Source: JBLHKE01 sp047619485 (GTDB lineage: Bacteria; Verrucomicrobiota; Verrucomicrobiia; Verrucomicrobiales; DEV007). Taken from it: a stretch of 5,632 nucleotides of DNA. The notes beneath the pieces were generated by a model. The model did no database searches, was not told the DNA's origin, and saw nothing but the letters and a program-made list of their open reading frames with translations. The DNA lies in NCBI GenBank assembly GCA_047619485.1, contig JBLHKE010000532.1, forward strand, positions 1-5,632. The letters are read 5' to 3'. Shown here piece after piece: positions 1 through 5,228 of this stretch (position 1 is the stretch's first letter; each line of letters opens with the position of its first letter). The translations under genes were made by a program, and so were the position numbers.

Positions 1-137
1 CCCGATGTCTTCGTTGCTAAAGCGCTCACTATCACCAGATAGCTTAGCGTTTATCGCCTCGCCAGCGGGAATTTTCTCTGCGCCCCATTTCCACAGCAGG
101 TTTCCGGAGGTGCCCCATAGACATAAAACTGAAGAAA
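1..137 (+). other. Leader region of the secreted-protein gene
   Basis: No convincing gene is complete here. A strong Shine-Dalgarno-like core, GGAGGTG, lies at 106-112, but it is 25 bases before the ATG at 138, too far for normal use. The weaker GAAG at 131-134 sits only 3 bases from the ATG. The reading frame of the downstream gene is open back from 138 through ATA (117) and CTG (129) codons, so a non-standard earlier start cannot be excluded. On the minus strand one frame is open from 159 to the left edge, but it has no ATG, GTG or TTG start. I see no clear sigma-70 promoter. Confidence 0.35.
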
Positions 138-950
138 ATGAAGCTCTGCATTCTCGCGCTCACGATCTCTCTGCTCGGCGGATGGGTCTGCCTTGCTGAG
201 ACGATCGAGCACGTTTATTCGGGGGAGATCGGTCATGTTTCTCAAGATGGAAACGGCATCCTTGGAGAGATCGCAAGCGGTGATCCAGTCTCAGGGTTTT
301 TCACCTTCGACCCCGAGCAGGATCGGGGCGGGGCGGCCTACTTTGCGACGATCTCGATCACGATCGGCGATCGGGTTCTCCAGCTGCATTCGGGGAGCAA
401 CTTCGTCCGGATCGCTAACGACGTCGAACACGATGAGTTCGGGACGATTGACCGTTTCCGCTTCGGATTTGATTCGGCGAGAAGAACGGAATCGCTCGCG
501 CCGATCTACCTCTACGCCCTCTCGTTCGAGTTCATCGATACGGATGCGACAGTCTATAACCGCTCGACTCAGTTGCCGGTCGAACTCAATCTGAGCAACT
601 ACGAGTTCGTGCGCTGGAGCCTAGCTGGAACTGACCTGGCGACGAGAGATCAAGACTTCGGCGCAAGCGGAGTGATCACTTCCCTGTCGAGCCGGGTTCT
701 CCCGCCGCCGCCTGAAGGCGCCTTCGTTATCCCCCGGATTGCGGTGACGCCGGGGGCGATTGAACTCCTTATTCCGCCGCTGGGGGGGAGGCAGATCAGC
801 ATCGAGTATTCAGAGGACATGGCTGGCGGAGGGTGGGTCGAGATCGGGAGCGTTTCGATCGGCGCCACATTTTACACGTTCCGCGATACCGATCCTGGGC
901 GGCAGATGCGCCTGCGGGGGTTCTATCGAGCCGTCTTGCCGCCAGGTTGA
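138..950 (+). CDS. Secreted beta-rich protein of unknown function
   Basis: This is a 270-residue exported protein. Residues 1-20 form a Sec signal peptide: Lys2, a hydrophobic core, and a likely cleavage after VCLA. No lipobox is visible, because the residues before Cys18 are GWV. Residues about 24-185 contain GEIASGDPVSGFFTFDP (43-59) and alternating hydrophobic strands. They resemble the N-terminal beta domain common in PEP-CTERM-type surface proteins. A proline hinge (PPPP, 189-192) follows. Residues about 199-268 match the style of the small C-terminal beta domain of verrucomicrobial secreted proteins: IEYSEDM, GGWVEIG, DTDPG and GFYR. There is no PEP-CTERM anchor or sortase signal, so the protein is probably released or weakly surface-associated. 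The ATG at 138 is chosen because it starts exactly at the signal peptide. The gene converges on the amidase gene and seems to be transcribed alone. A G7 run at 782-788 lies in frame. Family placement is from recognised patterns; no function is proposed. Confidence 0.82.
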   Translation: MKLCILALTISLLGGWVCLAETIEHVYSGEIGHVSQDGNGILGEIASGDPVSGFFTFDPEQDRGGAAYFATISITIGDRVLQLHSGSNFVRIANDVEHDEFGTIDRFRFGFDSARRTESLAPIYLYALSFEFIDTDATVYNRSTQLPVELNLSNYEFVRWSLAGTDLATRDQDFGASGVITSLSSRVLPPPPEGAFVIPRIAVTPGAIELLIPPLGGRQISIEYSEDMAGGGWVEIGSVSIGATFYTFRDTDPGRQMRLRGFYRAVLPPG

Positions 951-964
951 ACAGGCTCGGGCAT

Positions 965-1012
965 TGGGGAGTTAACGCTAAAGTTGAAGTTAACGTTAAA
1001 GTTGGCATTGGA
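965..1012. repeat. Degenerate hexanucleotide tandem repeat
   Basis: Successive hexamers from 965 read tgggga, gttaac, gctaaa, gttgaa, gttaac, gttaaa, gttggc, attgga. The core is close to GTTRAM, with a higher-order 18-base period: 971-986 and 989-1004 are identical except at one position. The sequence GCATTGG also occurs on both sides (961-967 and 1005-1011). TTAACGTTAA at 990-999 is a perfect palindrome. The array fills most of the 85-base gap between two convergent genes. It could be a spreading intergenic repeat or part of a bidirectional transcription-end structure. The pattern is seen directly; the role is unknown. Confidence 0.7.
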
Positions 1013-1014
1013 GA

Positions 1015-1030
1015 CCAAGGTCACCGTTGG
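1015..1030. other. Small stem-loop in the convergent gap
   Basis: CCAAGG (1015-1020) can pair with CC (1024-1025) and TTGG (1027-1030), with one bulged G and a three-base loop. It lies downstream of both convergent genes, so it could help end transcription. No T-run follows on either strand, so it is not a classical intrinsic terminator. Confidence 0.22.
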
Positions 1031-1032
1031 TT

Positions 1033-1057
1033 CCGCTACTTGCCGTTCTTGTAGCGG
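1033..1057 (-). terminator. Candidate stem-loop over the amidase stop codon
   Basis: A perfect 7-bp inverted repeat, CCGCTAC (1033-1039) and GTAGCGG (1051-1057), encloses an 11-base loop. It spans the last codons and the TAG stop (1036-1038) of the amidase gene. It could stabilise the 3' end of the argH-tatC-amidase transcript or act in termination. There is no U-rich tract after it, so the assignment as a terminator is weak. Confidence 0.25.
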
Positions 1058-1659
1058 ATGATGCCCATCGCGATGCCCTCGGCTAGCTTCTGGCGGTAAT
1101 TTGGGGACAGGGTGCGTGCGCGCTCGCTGCTATTGGTGAGGAACCCGCACTCGACCAACACCGACGGGCGACTGTTGTTGGCGAGGACGTGGTAGCGGGC
1201 GTGTTTGGCACCGCGGTCTTTGAAGCCGGTCTGGAAGATGGCGGCGGATTGCACCAGCAGCGCGAGCGTCCGGCTCTTGCTCTGGTTGTTGCTATAGTAG
1301 GTCTCCAGGCCGGAGGCCGAGGTGCGGCTACTCGAGTTGAAGTGCACGCTGACGAAGATCCCCCTCGAATACTTGTTGGCCACGGCGACGCGTCGCGTCA
1401 GTGAGATGAACTCGTCTCGGTTGCGCGTCATCACGGTCTTGATTCCCTGGTCCTTGAGAATTTTCTCAAGCCGTCGGGCGACGTCGAACGCGAGGTGTTT
1501 CTCGTAGGTGTAGCCGATGCCCGCACCGCGATCATGCCCGCCGTGGCCGGCATCGATGATCACGGTGTTGAACTTCGCCGCGGCCGCGATGCCGGTGAGG
1601 CAAACGAGGGTGACGAACGCCACGGCGAGGAGTCTGCATCTGTTGGTGCGTGCCTTCAT
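1036..1659 (-). CDS. Exported N-acetylmuramoyl-L-alanine amidase (Amidase_3)
   Basis: This zinc hydrolase should cut the amide bond between N-acetylmuramic acid and L-alanine in peptidoglycan. From ATG 1659 it has 207 residues. Residues 1-28 are a signal peptide (basic start, hydrophobic core, GIAAAA before the likely cleavage). The catalytic domain fills the rest: IIDAGHGG with zinc ligand His39, Glu54 in YEKH, SVHFN with His106, and VECGF with catalytic Glu170. The protein is a bare catalytic domain with no SPOR, AMIN, LysM or SH3 wall-binding module, so it is short for AmiC-type enzymes. The start is uncertain. An in-frame TTG at 1698 would add 13 residues including an Arg pair and would overlap tatC. 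Neither start has a good Shine-Dalgarno. The ATG lies 7 bases after the tatC stop, which suggests translational coupling and membership of the argH-tatC operon. The catalytic assignment is strong; the cellular role (division, recycling or remodelling) is open. Confidence 0.93.
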   Translation of the reverse strand: MKARTNRCRLLAVAFVTLVCLTGIAAAAKFNTVIIDAGHGGHDRGAGIGYTYEKHLAFDVARRLEKILKDQGIKTVMTRNRDEFISLTRRVAVANKYSRGIFVSVHFNSSSRTSASGLETYYSNNQSKSRTLALLVQSAAIFQTGFKDRGAKHARYHVLANNSRPSVLVECGFLTNSSERARTLSPNYRQKLAEGIAMGIIRYKNGK

Positions 1660-1666
1660 GCGTCGG

Positions 1667-3043
1667 TCACTTTGGGCGGCGGATGCGTCTCGGATCAATG
1701 CTAATACGCTTTGCTTTGGAAGGCCTAACGTTCAATTCTTTGCGAAGTTCAGCCAGTAATTCGACGCGCAGCTCGGCCTTGATCTGTTGCGTCAGTTCCT
1801 CGCGCAATTCGCGTTTTAGCTCTTCGATCGGTCCGCTGTAGTAGTCGTGGCTACTGTCATGGTAGCCATCCTGATGATCGTGATGGCTGGGATCGTTCCA
1901 ATAGTCATCGCCACTGTGCCCGTACTCGTCGTGGCCGGTCTGGTGATCGTTTTCGGCGCTCCCGTCTGTATCTGTATCTGCATCGGTCTTGGAAACCTCG
2001 CCGTCTGGGCTGATGTCTGGCTCGTCCGCGGCGTTATCTTCGCCACCGTCCTCTTCTGCGTCGGACTCCTTGAACTCGTTGTCGTTGTCGAAGCTCGGAG
2101 AGACGGATTCGATGTGGTCGGAATCGATGTGGTCTTGGTCTGGAGAGTTCACCAATGGAACTGCGGTCGCGCCGTCACCTGATCCAATCTCTGGCGGTGG
2201 CATGCGCTTCGCCTCTGGTAGCGACCGCAAGCGTTCGCGCTCTTCTTCCTTGGCGCGTTTCTTCTCGAGCCACCACGCTAGCCAGATACATATTTCGTAG
2301 AGCACGATCAACGGTCCGGCGAGGAACGAGAGCGTGATTACATCGGTCGTCGGCGTGATGAGCGCGGATATGATCACCATGATGACGATCGCCGTCGAGC
2401 GGCTGCTGCGCATCACGCGGTGTGACAGGATCTCGAGTTTGACCAGCGCCATGACGACGACCGGCATCTCGAAACTGATGCCGAACACCAGCACCATCTG
2501 CACCGCGAAGGAGATGTAATAACCCGCGCGCAGGTCGTAGCCCCAACCGCGGTTTTTTGAGAAGAGGTAGAAGAACTCGAGAGCCCTGGGGATGACGACG
2601 AAGTAGGAGAAGCAGATTCCGATGGCAAACAGGCCGGCACCGACCGCAATCGATGGGAGCACGAGCTTCTTCTCTCTGTCCTTGAGTCCCGGCATGACAA
2701 ACTCGCCGATGAAATATATTATCAGCGGGAACGAGATCACGATGCCGGCGTAGAGCGAGACCTTGATCGCGAGCATCATGCCTTCGACCGCGCCGAGGGT
2801 GCTGAGGATGCGGGCGTCGGGCGGGATGTCCGCCATGTAGAGTGGGAACTGGATGAGGTCGAGCAGCCCCTTGTTAAAGGCGAACGCGGCGATCGTCACC
2901 GTCCCGACGGTGATGATGAGCTTGAACAGCGTCTTGCGCAGGTCCTCCAGGTGTTCGAGGAATGGCTTCTCATCCTCGCCATCACTGTGATCCTTCTTAT
3001 ATTTTGCCGCCTTGTCGCGGAGCATTTTGACTATAAAAAACAT
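1667..3043 (-). CDS. tatC: Twin-arginine translocase subunit TatC with long charged C-terminal extension
   Basis: TatC is the inner-membrane receptor for folded proteins with twin-arginine signals and works with TatA/TatB, which are not in this window. The 458 residues are far more than the roughly 250 usual for the family. Residues about 28-258 are the TatC core. It begins with LEHLEDLRKTL and has about six membrane segments (about 38-58, 94-117, 126-152, 175-205, 214-229, 232-256). Family-typical stretches are FIGEFVMPGLKDREKK (111-126), FGISFEMPVV (187-196) and SALITPTTDVI (226-236). A cytoplasmic tail follows. Residues 281-404 are acidic and disordered-looking, and 369-400 are rich in His, Asp and Tyr. 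Residues 405-437 look like an amphipathic helix with repeated EL pairs, and the end is basic (KAKR, RRIRRPK). The start at 3043 has an AGGAAGGA ribosome site 9 bases upstream; Met7 is a less likely alternative. The gene starts 15 bases after argH stops. No frameshift is visible. The core call is firm; the tail function is unknown. Confidence 0.95.
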   Translation of the reverse strand: MFFIVKMLRDKAAKYKKDHSDGEDEKPFLEHLEDLRKTLFKLIITVGTVTIAAFAFNKGLLDLIQFPLYMADIPPDARILSTLGAVEGMMLAIKVSLYAGIVISFPLIIYFIGEFVMPGLKDREKKLVLPSIAVGAGLFAIGICFSYFVVIPRALEFFYLFSKNRGWGYDLRAGYYISFAVQMVLVFGISFEMPVVVMALVKLEILSHRVMRSSRSTAIVIMVIISALITPTTDVITLSFLAGPLIVLYEICIWLAWWLEKKRAKEEERERLRSLPEAKRMPPPEIGSGDGATAVPLVNSPDQDHIDSDHIESVSPSFDNDNEFKESDAEEDGGEDNAADEPDISPDGEVSKTDADTDTDGSAENDHQTGHDEYGHSGDDYWNDPSHHDHQDGYHDSSHDYYSGPIEELKRELREELTQQIKAELRVELLAELRKELNVRPSKAKRISIDPRRIRRPK

Positions 3044-3052
3044 GGGTCGTCG

Positions 3053-3060
3053 TCCTTCCT
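3053..3060 (-). promoter_or_regulatory. Ribosome binding site of tatC
   Basis: The minus strand reads AGGAAGGA here, 9 bases before the tatC ATG, overlapping the argH stop codon (TAG, 3059-3061). It is the clearest Shine-Dalgarno in the window. It supports the start at 3043 and suggests coupled translation of argH and tatC. Confidence 0.65.
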
Positions 3061-4426
3061 AGTTAGCGAGTTGTTTGTTCCAACGAGCGATCTGGCGCTT
3101 CACGTTGGCAGGCGATGGGGCGCCGGTGGCCCTGCGGGCTTTCAGCGCGGTGGTGACGTTGAAGACCTTGTAGACCGACTCGTCGAAGGCGGCCGAAAAT
3201 TTCCGGTAGGTCGGCAGCTCGATGTCCTGGAATGGTACGGCTTTTTCTAAGCTGTGTGCGGTGAGCTTGCCGACGATCTCATGGGCGTTCCTGAAGGGCA
3301 CGCCGCGCAGAACTAGGTAGTCGGCGATGTCAGTCGCCAGCAGGAACGGGTCGGCAGTGGCGGCGGCGGTGGTCGCCTCGTTGACCTTCATGGCGGCGAT
3401 CATCTCGGCGAACACCTCGAGCGCATCACCGATGGTGTCGAGCGAGTCGAACAGTGGTTCCTTGTCCTCTTGCAAGTCACGGTTGTAGGTCATCGGCAGG
3501 CCCTTGAGCGTCGTCAGGATCGCCATCAGGTTGCCGTAGAGACGGCCGGATTTGCCGCGCGTGATTTCAGCGACGTCGGGGTTTTTTTTCTGCGGCATCA
3601 GGCTCGAGCCGGTGGTGTGGGCGTCGCTGAGGTGGACGAATCCAAACTCGGCGCTGGCCCAGAGGATGACGTCTTCGCTGAGGCGCGACAGGTGGGTGCC
3701 GATGAGCGCGGTGGCGAACAGGATTTCGGCGATGAAATCGCGATCGCTCACCGCATCCATGCTGTTCTGGCTGAGCGCCGGGAAGTCGAGTTCTTTCGCG
3801 ACGCCCTTGCGGTCGAGCACGATGGTGCTACCTGCGAGTGCACCGGAGCCGAGCGGCATCACGTTGACCCGCGTGCGCGCATCGGCGAGCCGTGCGTCGT
3901 CGCGACCGAACATCTCCACGTAGGCGAGCAGGTGGTGGGCGAAAAGCACTGGTTGGCCGCGCTGCAGGTGAGTGTAGCCGGGGACGACCGCGTCCGGGTG
4001 ACGTTCGGCACAATTCAGAAGCGCCGATTGCAGCCCGCGCAGCAGTGCCGAGGTCTGGTCGAGCGCGTCGCGGCAATACATGCGCACGTCGAGCGCGACC
4101 TGGTCGTTGCGCGAGCGCGCCGTGTGCAACTTCGCGCCGGCGTCGCCGATGCGCTTGGTGAGTTCCGACTCGATGTTCATGTGGATGTCCTCGAGGGCGA
4201 CATCGAACTGGAACTTGCCGGAGGCGATGTCCTTCTCGATGCCTTTCAGGCCACGTTTGATCTTGTCGAACTCGCCCTTCTTGAGGATGCCAGCGCGCAG
4301 CAGCGCGGCGGCGTGGGCGATCGAACCGCGCACGTCGTACGGGTAGAGCCGCCAGTCATAGGAGATCGACTCGCCGTAGTTCTGGACGAGGTCGGTGGTG
4401 CGTTCTTTGAATCTGCCTTTCCACAT
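3059..4426 (-). CDS. argH: Argininosuccinate lyase
   Basis: ArgH splits argininosuccinate into arginine and fumarate, the last step of arginine biosynthesis, in the cytoplasm as a homotetramer of the fumarase/aspartase superfamily. The 455 residues match the usual full length. Visible signatures are the N-terminal MWKGRF, HTARSRNDQ (101-109, substrate binding), GYTHLQRGQP (150-159, with His153 the expected catalytic base partner) and the superfamily signature GSSLMPQKKNPD (273-284) with the catalytic-loop serine and Lys280/Asn282. The start at 4426 begins directly at the conserved N-terminus. No good Shine-Dalgarno precedes it; the leader is AT-rich (ACATTTATCTCTAATT). No other arg genes are near, so it is a dispersed arginine gene, here heading a tight group with tatC and the amidase. 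The codons for QKKN form an A8 run on the coding strand (3582-3589), a possible slippage site inside the catalytic loop. Identity is near certain. Confidence 0.98.
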   Translation of the reverse strand: MWKGRFKERTTDLVQNYGESISYDWRLYPYDVRGSIAHAAALLRAGILKKGEFDKIKRGLKGIEKDIASGKFQFDVALEDIHMNIESELTKRIGDAGAKLHTARSRNDQVALDVRMYCRDALDQTSALLRGLQSALLNCAERHPDAVVPGYTHLQRGQPVLFAHHLLAYVEMFGRDDARLADARTRVNVMPLGSGALAGSTIVLDRKGVAKELDFPALSQNSMDAVSDRDFIAEILFATALIGTHLSRLSEDVILWASAEFGFVHLSDAHTTGSSLMPQKKNPDVAEITRGKSGRLYGNLMAILTTLKGLPMTYNRDLQEDKEPLFDSLDTIGDALEVFAEMIAAMKVNEATTAAATADPFLLATDIADYLVLRGVPFRNAHEIVGKLTAHSLEKAVPFQDIELPTYRKFSAAFDESVYKVFNVTTALKARRATGAPSPANVKRQIARWNKQLAN

Positions 4427-4531
4427 AATTAGAGATAAATGTTCGTAGGTTAAAAATTGGATAGATGCGTCCAGCAGTCATCGGTGGATGCGCAGGATCG
4501 AACGTTTTTTCCTCGGCAACCGGGCGGCAGG

Positions 4532-4550
4532 TCATTGTCTTTCACAATCA
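4532..4550. promoter_or_regulatory. 19-bp imperfect palindrome upstream of argH
   Basis: TCATTGT (4532-4538) and ACAATCA (4544-4550) form an inverted repeat with one mismatch around CTTTC, 19 bp in all. It lies in the 168-base gap between the Fur-family gene and argH, about 105 bases before the argH start. Its size is similar to Fur-family operators, but the centre and sequence do not match the standard Fur or PerR box. It could be an operator, a weak transcript hairpin or chance. The rest of the gap (4427-4594) shows no clear terminator or promoter. Confidence 0.25.
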
Positions 4551-4594
4551 ACTTGCCGGGCATCGTGCGGTCTGCCGGGATCTTACTTCTTCCA

Positions 4595-5077
4595 CTAGCC
4601 GTGTGCTGTGGGGGCCTTCTCTTTACGACTCTTACAGACACCCGATCGTTGCAACTCTTGGCAGTTGGCTTCGATGCGGATGCTCTTGCTAGCTGGCTGG
4701 AAGCCAAGGCGTCGCGAGATACAGTCCTCTAACACTTCGAGTCCTTTGTCCTCGAATTCAACCACCTTATCGCAATCGACGCAGATCAGGTGGTTGTGGT
4801 GGGGGTGATCGATAAAATTCGGGTCGTAGTGCTTCACGTCCCTGCCGAGATCGATCTCCACCAGCAGGCCGCTCTCGACCAGCAATTGTAGGGTGCGGTA
4901 GACAGTGGCACGCGAGGTGTTGGCCGAGCGCGCCTTACAGCGGTCGATGAGAGCCTCGGCGGTGTAGTGTTCAGTGCCATCGAATGCGGCCTCGACGATG
5001 ATCTCGCGTTGTGAGGTCATGCGTAAGCCCATCTCTTTGAGAAAGGCTTCAATTTTTTCGCGGACTTCGGGTTTCAT
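4595..5077 (-). CDS. Fur-family metal-dependent transcriptional regulator
   Basis: This is a cytoplasmic dimeric repressor of the Fur/Zur/PerR family, 160 residues, full length. Residues about 8-85 form the winged helix: LRMTSQREII, the recognition region SRATVYRTLQLL (55-66), then GLLVEID and the wing. The dimerisation domain holds HPHHNHLICVDC (91-102). By alignment from memory to E. coli Fur and B. subtilis PerR, the regulatory metal ligands would be His37, Asp85, His94, His96 and Glu107. Asp85 is PerR-like, while Glu107 is Fur-like, so the metal cannot be assigned. The structural zinc site has Cys99 and Cys102. The second pair is unusual: GVCKSR has Cys148 but Arg151 where a second Cys is common, and an extra Cys139 lies nine residues earlier. 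The ATG at 5077 has no Shine-Dalgarno and may lie very close to the transcription start. The gene is divergent from the M23 gene and upstream of argH in the same direction. Autoregulation is plausible from the inverted repeat at its promoter. Confidence 0.93.
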   Translation of the reverse strand: MKPEVREKIEAFLKEMGLRMTSQREIIVEAAFDGTEHYTAEALIDRCKARSANTSRATVYRTLQLLVESGLLVEIDLGRDVKHYDPNFIDHPHHNHLICVDCDKVVEFEDKGLEVLEDCISRRLGFQPASKSIRIEANCQELQRSGVCKSRKEKAPTAHG

Positions 5078-5089
5078 AGGTGGGCGTTG

Positions 5090-5119
5090 AAGTTAGCACC
5101 CGTTTAAAAGCGGCGTCAA
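5090..5119 (-). promoter_or_regulatory. Candidate promoter of the Fur-family gene
   Basis: On the minus strand TTGACG (5114-5119) serves as a -35 candidate, and TAACTT (5090-5095) as a weak -10, with an 18-base spacer. Transcription would start only a few bases before the ATG at 5077. This fits the absence of a Shine-Dalgarno and suggests a very short leader or leaderless message. The -10 matches the consensus in only three positions, so confidence is low. Confidence 0.28.
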
Positions 5120-5124
5120 ACGGG
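5099..5124. promoter_or_regulatory. Perfect inverted repeat, candidate operator
   Basis: CCCGTTT (5099-5105) and AAACGGG (5118-5124) are perfect inverted arms separated by 12 bases, with half-site centres 19 bases apart (about two DNA turns). The repeat covers the candidate -35 and spacer of the Fur-family gene and lies between two divergent genes, where an operator could act on both. It is not the AT-rich Fur or PerR consensus, so another regulator or a lineage-specific box is possible. Confidence 0.35.
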
Positions 5125-5152
5125 CATCTTCGGTGGAAATGGCAAAAATAGA

Positions 5153-5214
5153 TATGATTTCGGGGGCATCGTGTCCGGTGTCCGCTTCTTGACCAGACCC
5201 TGAGCGCTTATAAG
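5153..5214 (+). promoter_or_regulatory. Possible promoter elements of the M23 gene
   Basis: Two weak candidates are visible. TATGAT at 5153-5158 matches the -10 consensus in five of six positions but lacks a good -35. TTGACC at 5189-5194 followed by TATAAG at 5209-5214 has good hexamers but a spacer of only 14 bases. I cannot choose between them. Confidence 0.2.
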
Positions 5215-5228
5215 TTCGCCCATTGCTG

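Noticed and set aside
51..245. Minus-strand frame of 64 codons opposite the start of the secreted-protein gene
   Set aside because: The sense-strand signal peptide and downstream domain are convincing, and this product has no protein-like features.
782..788. G7 run in the secreted-protein gene as a possible frameshift
   Set aside because: The frame stays consistent on both sides: the beta-domain pattern continues after it to a normal C-terminus.
971..1004. Direct repeats read as a CRISPR fragment or attachment site
   Set aside because: The units are 16-18 bases with no unique spacers, no tRNA or integrase is near, and the finer structure is a hexamer tandem repeat.
1847..2182. Plus-strand frame of 111 codons with a strongly hydrophobic, membrane-like product
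   Set aside because: It is antisense to the acidic/His-rich tatC tail. Asp and His codons read backwards give Val, Ile and Met, which fully explains the hydrophobicity.
3470..4432. Plus-strand frame of 320 codons
   Set aside because: It is antisense to argH across its conserved motifs. Long antisense frames are expected in GC-rich coding DNA, and the product shows no recognisable domain.
4450..4563. Minus-strand small frame of 37 codons (starts MPGKLIVKDN) between the Fur-family gene and argH
   Set aside because: It has an ATG and a stop but no Shine-Dalgarno, no recognised family and a length easily reached by chance. It would need conservation evidence.
4457..4732. Plus-strand frame of 91 codons with a hydrophobic stretch
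   Set aside because: It overlaps the 3' end of the Fur-family gene antisense, has no ribosome site and no recognisable domain.
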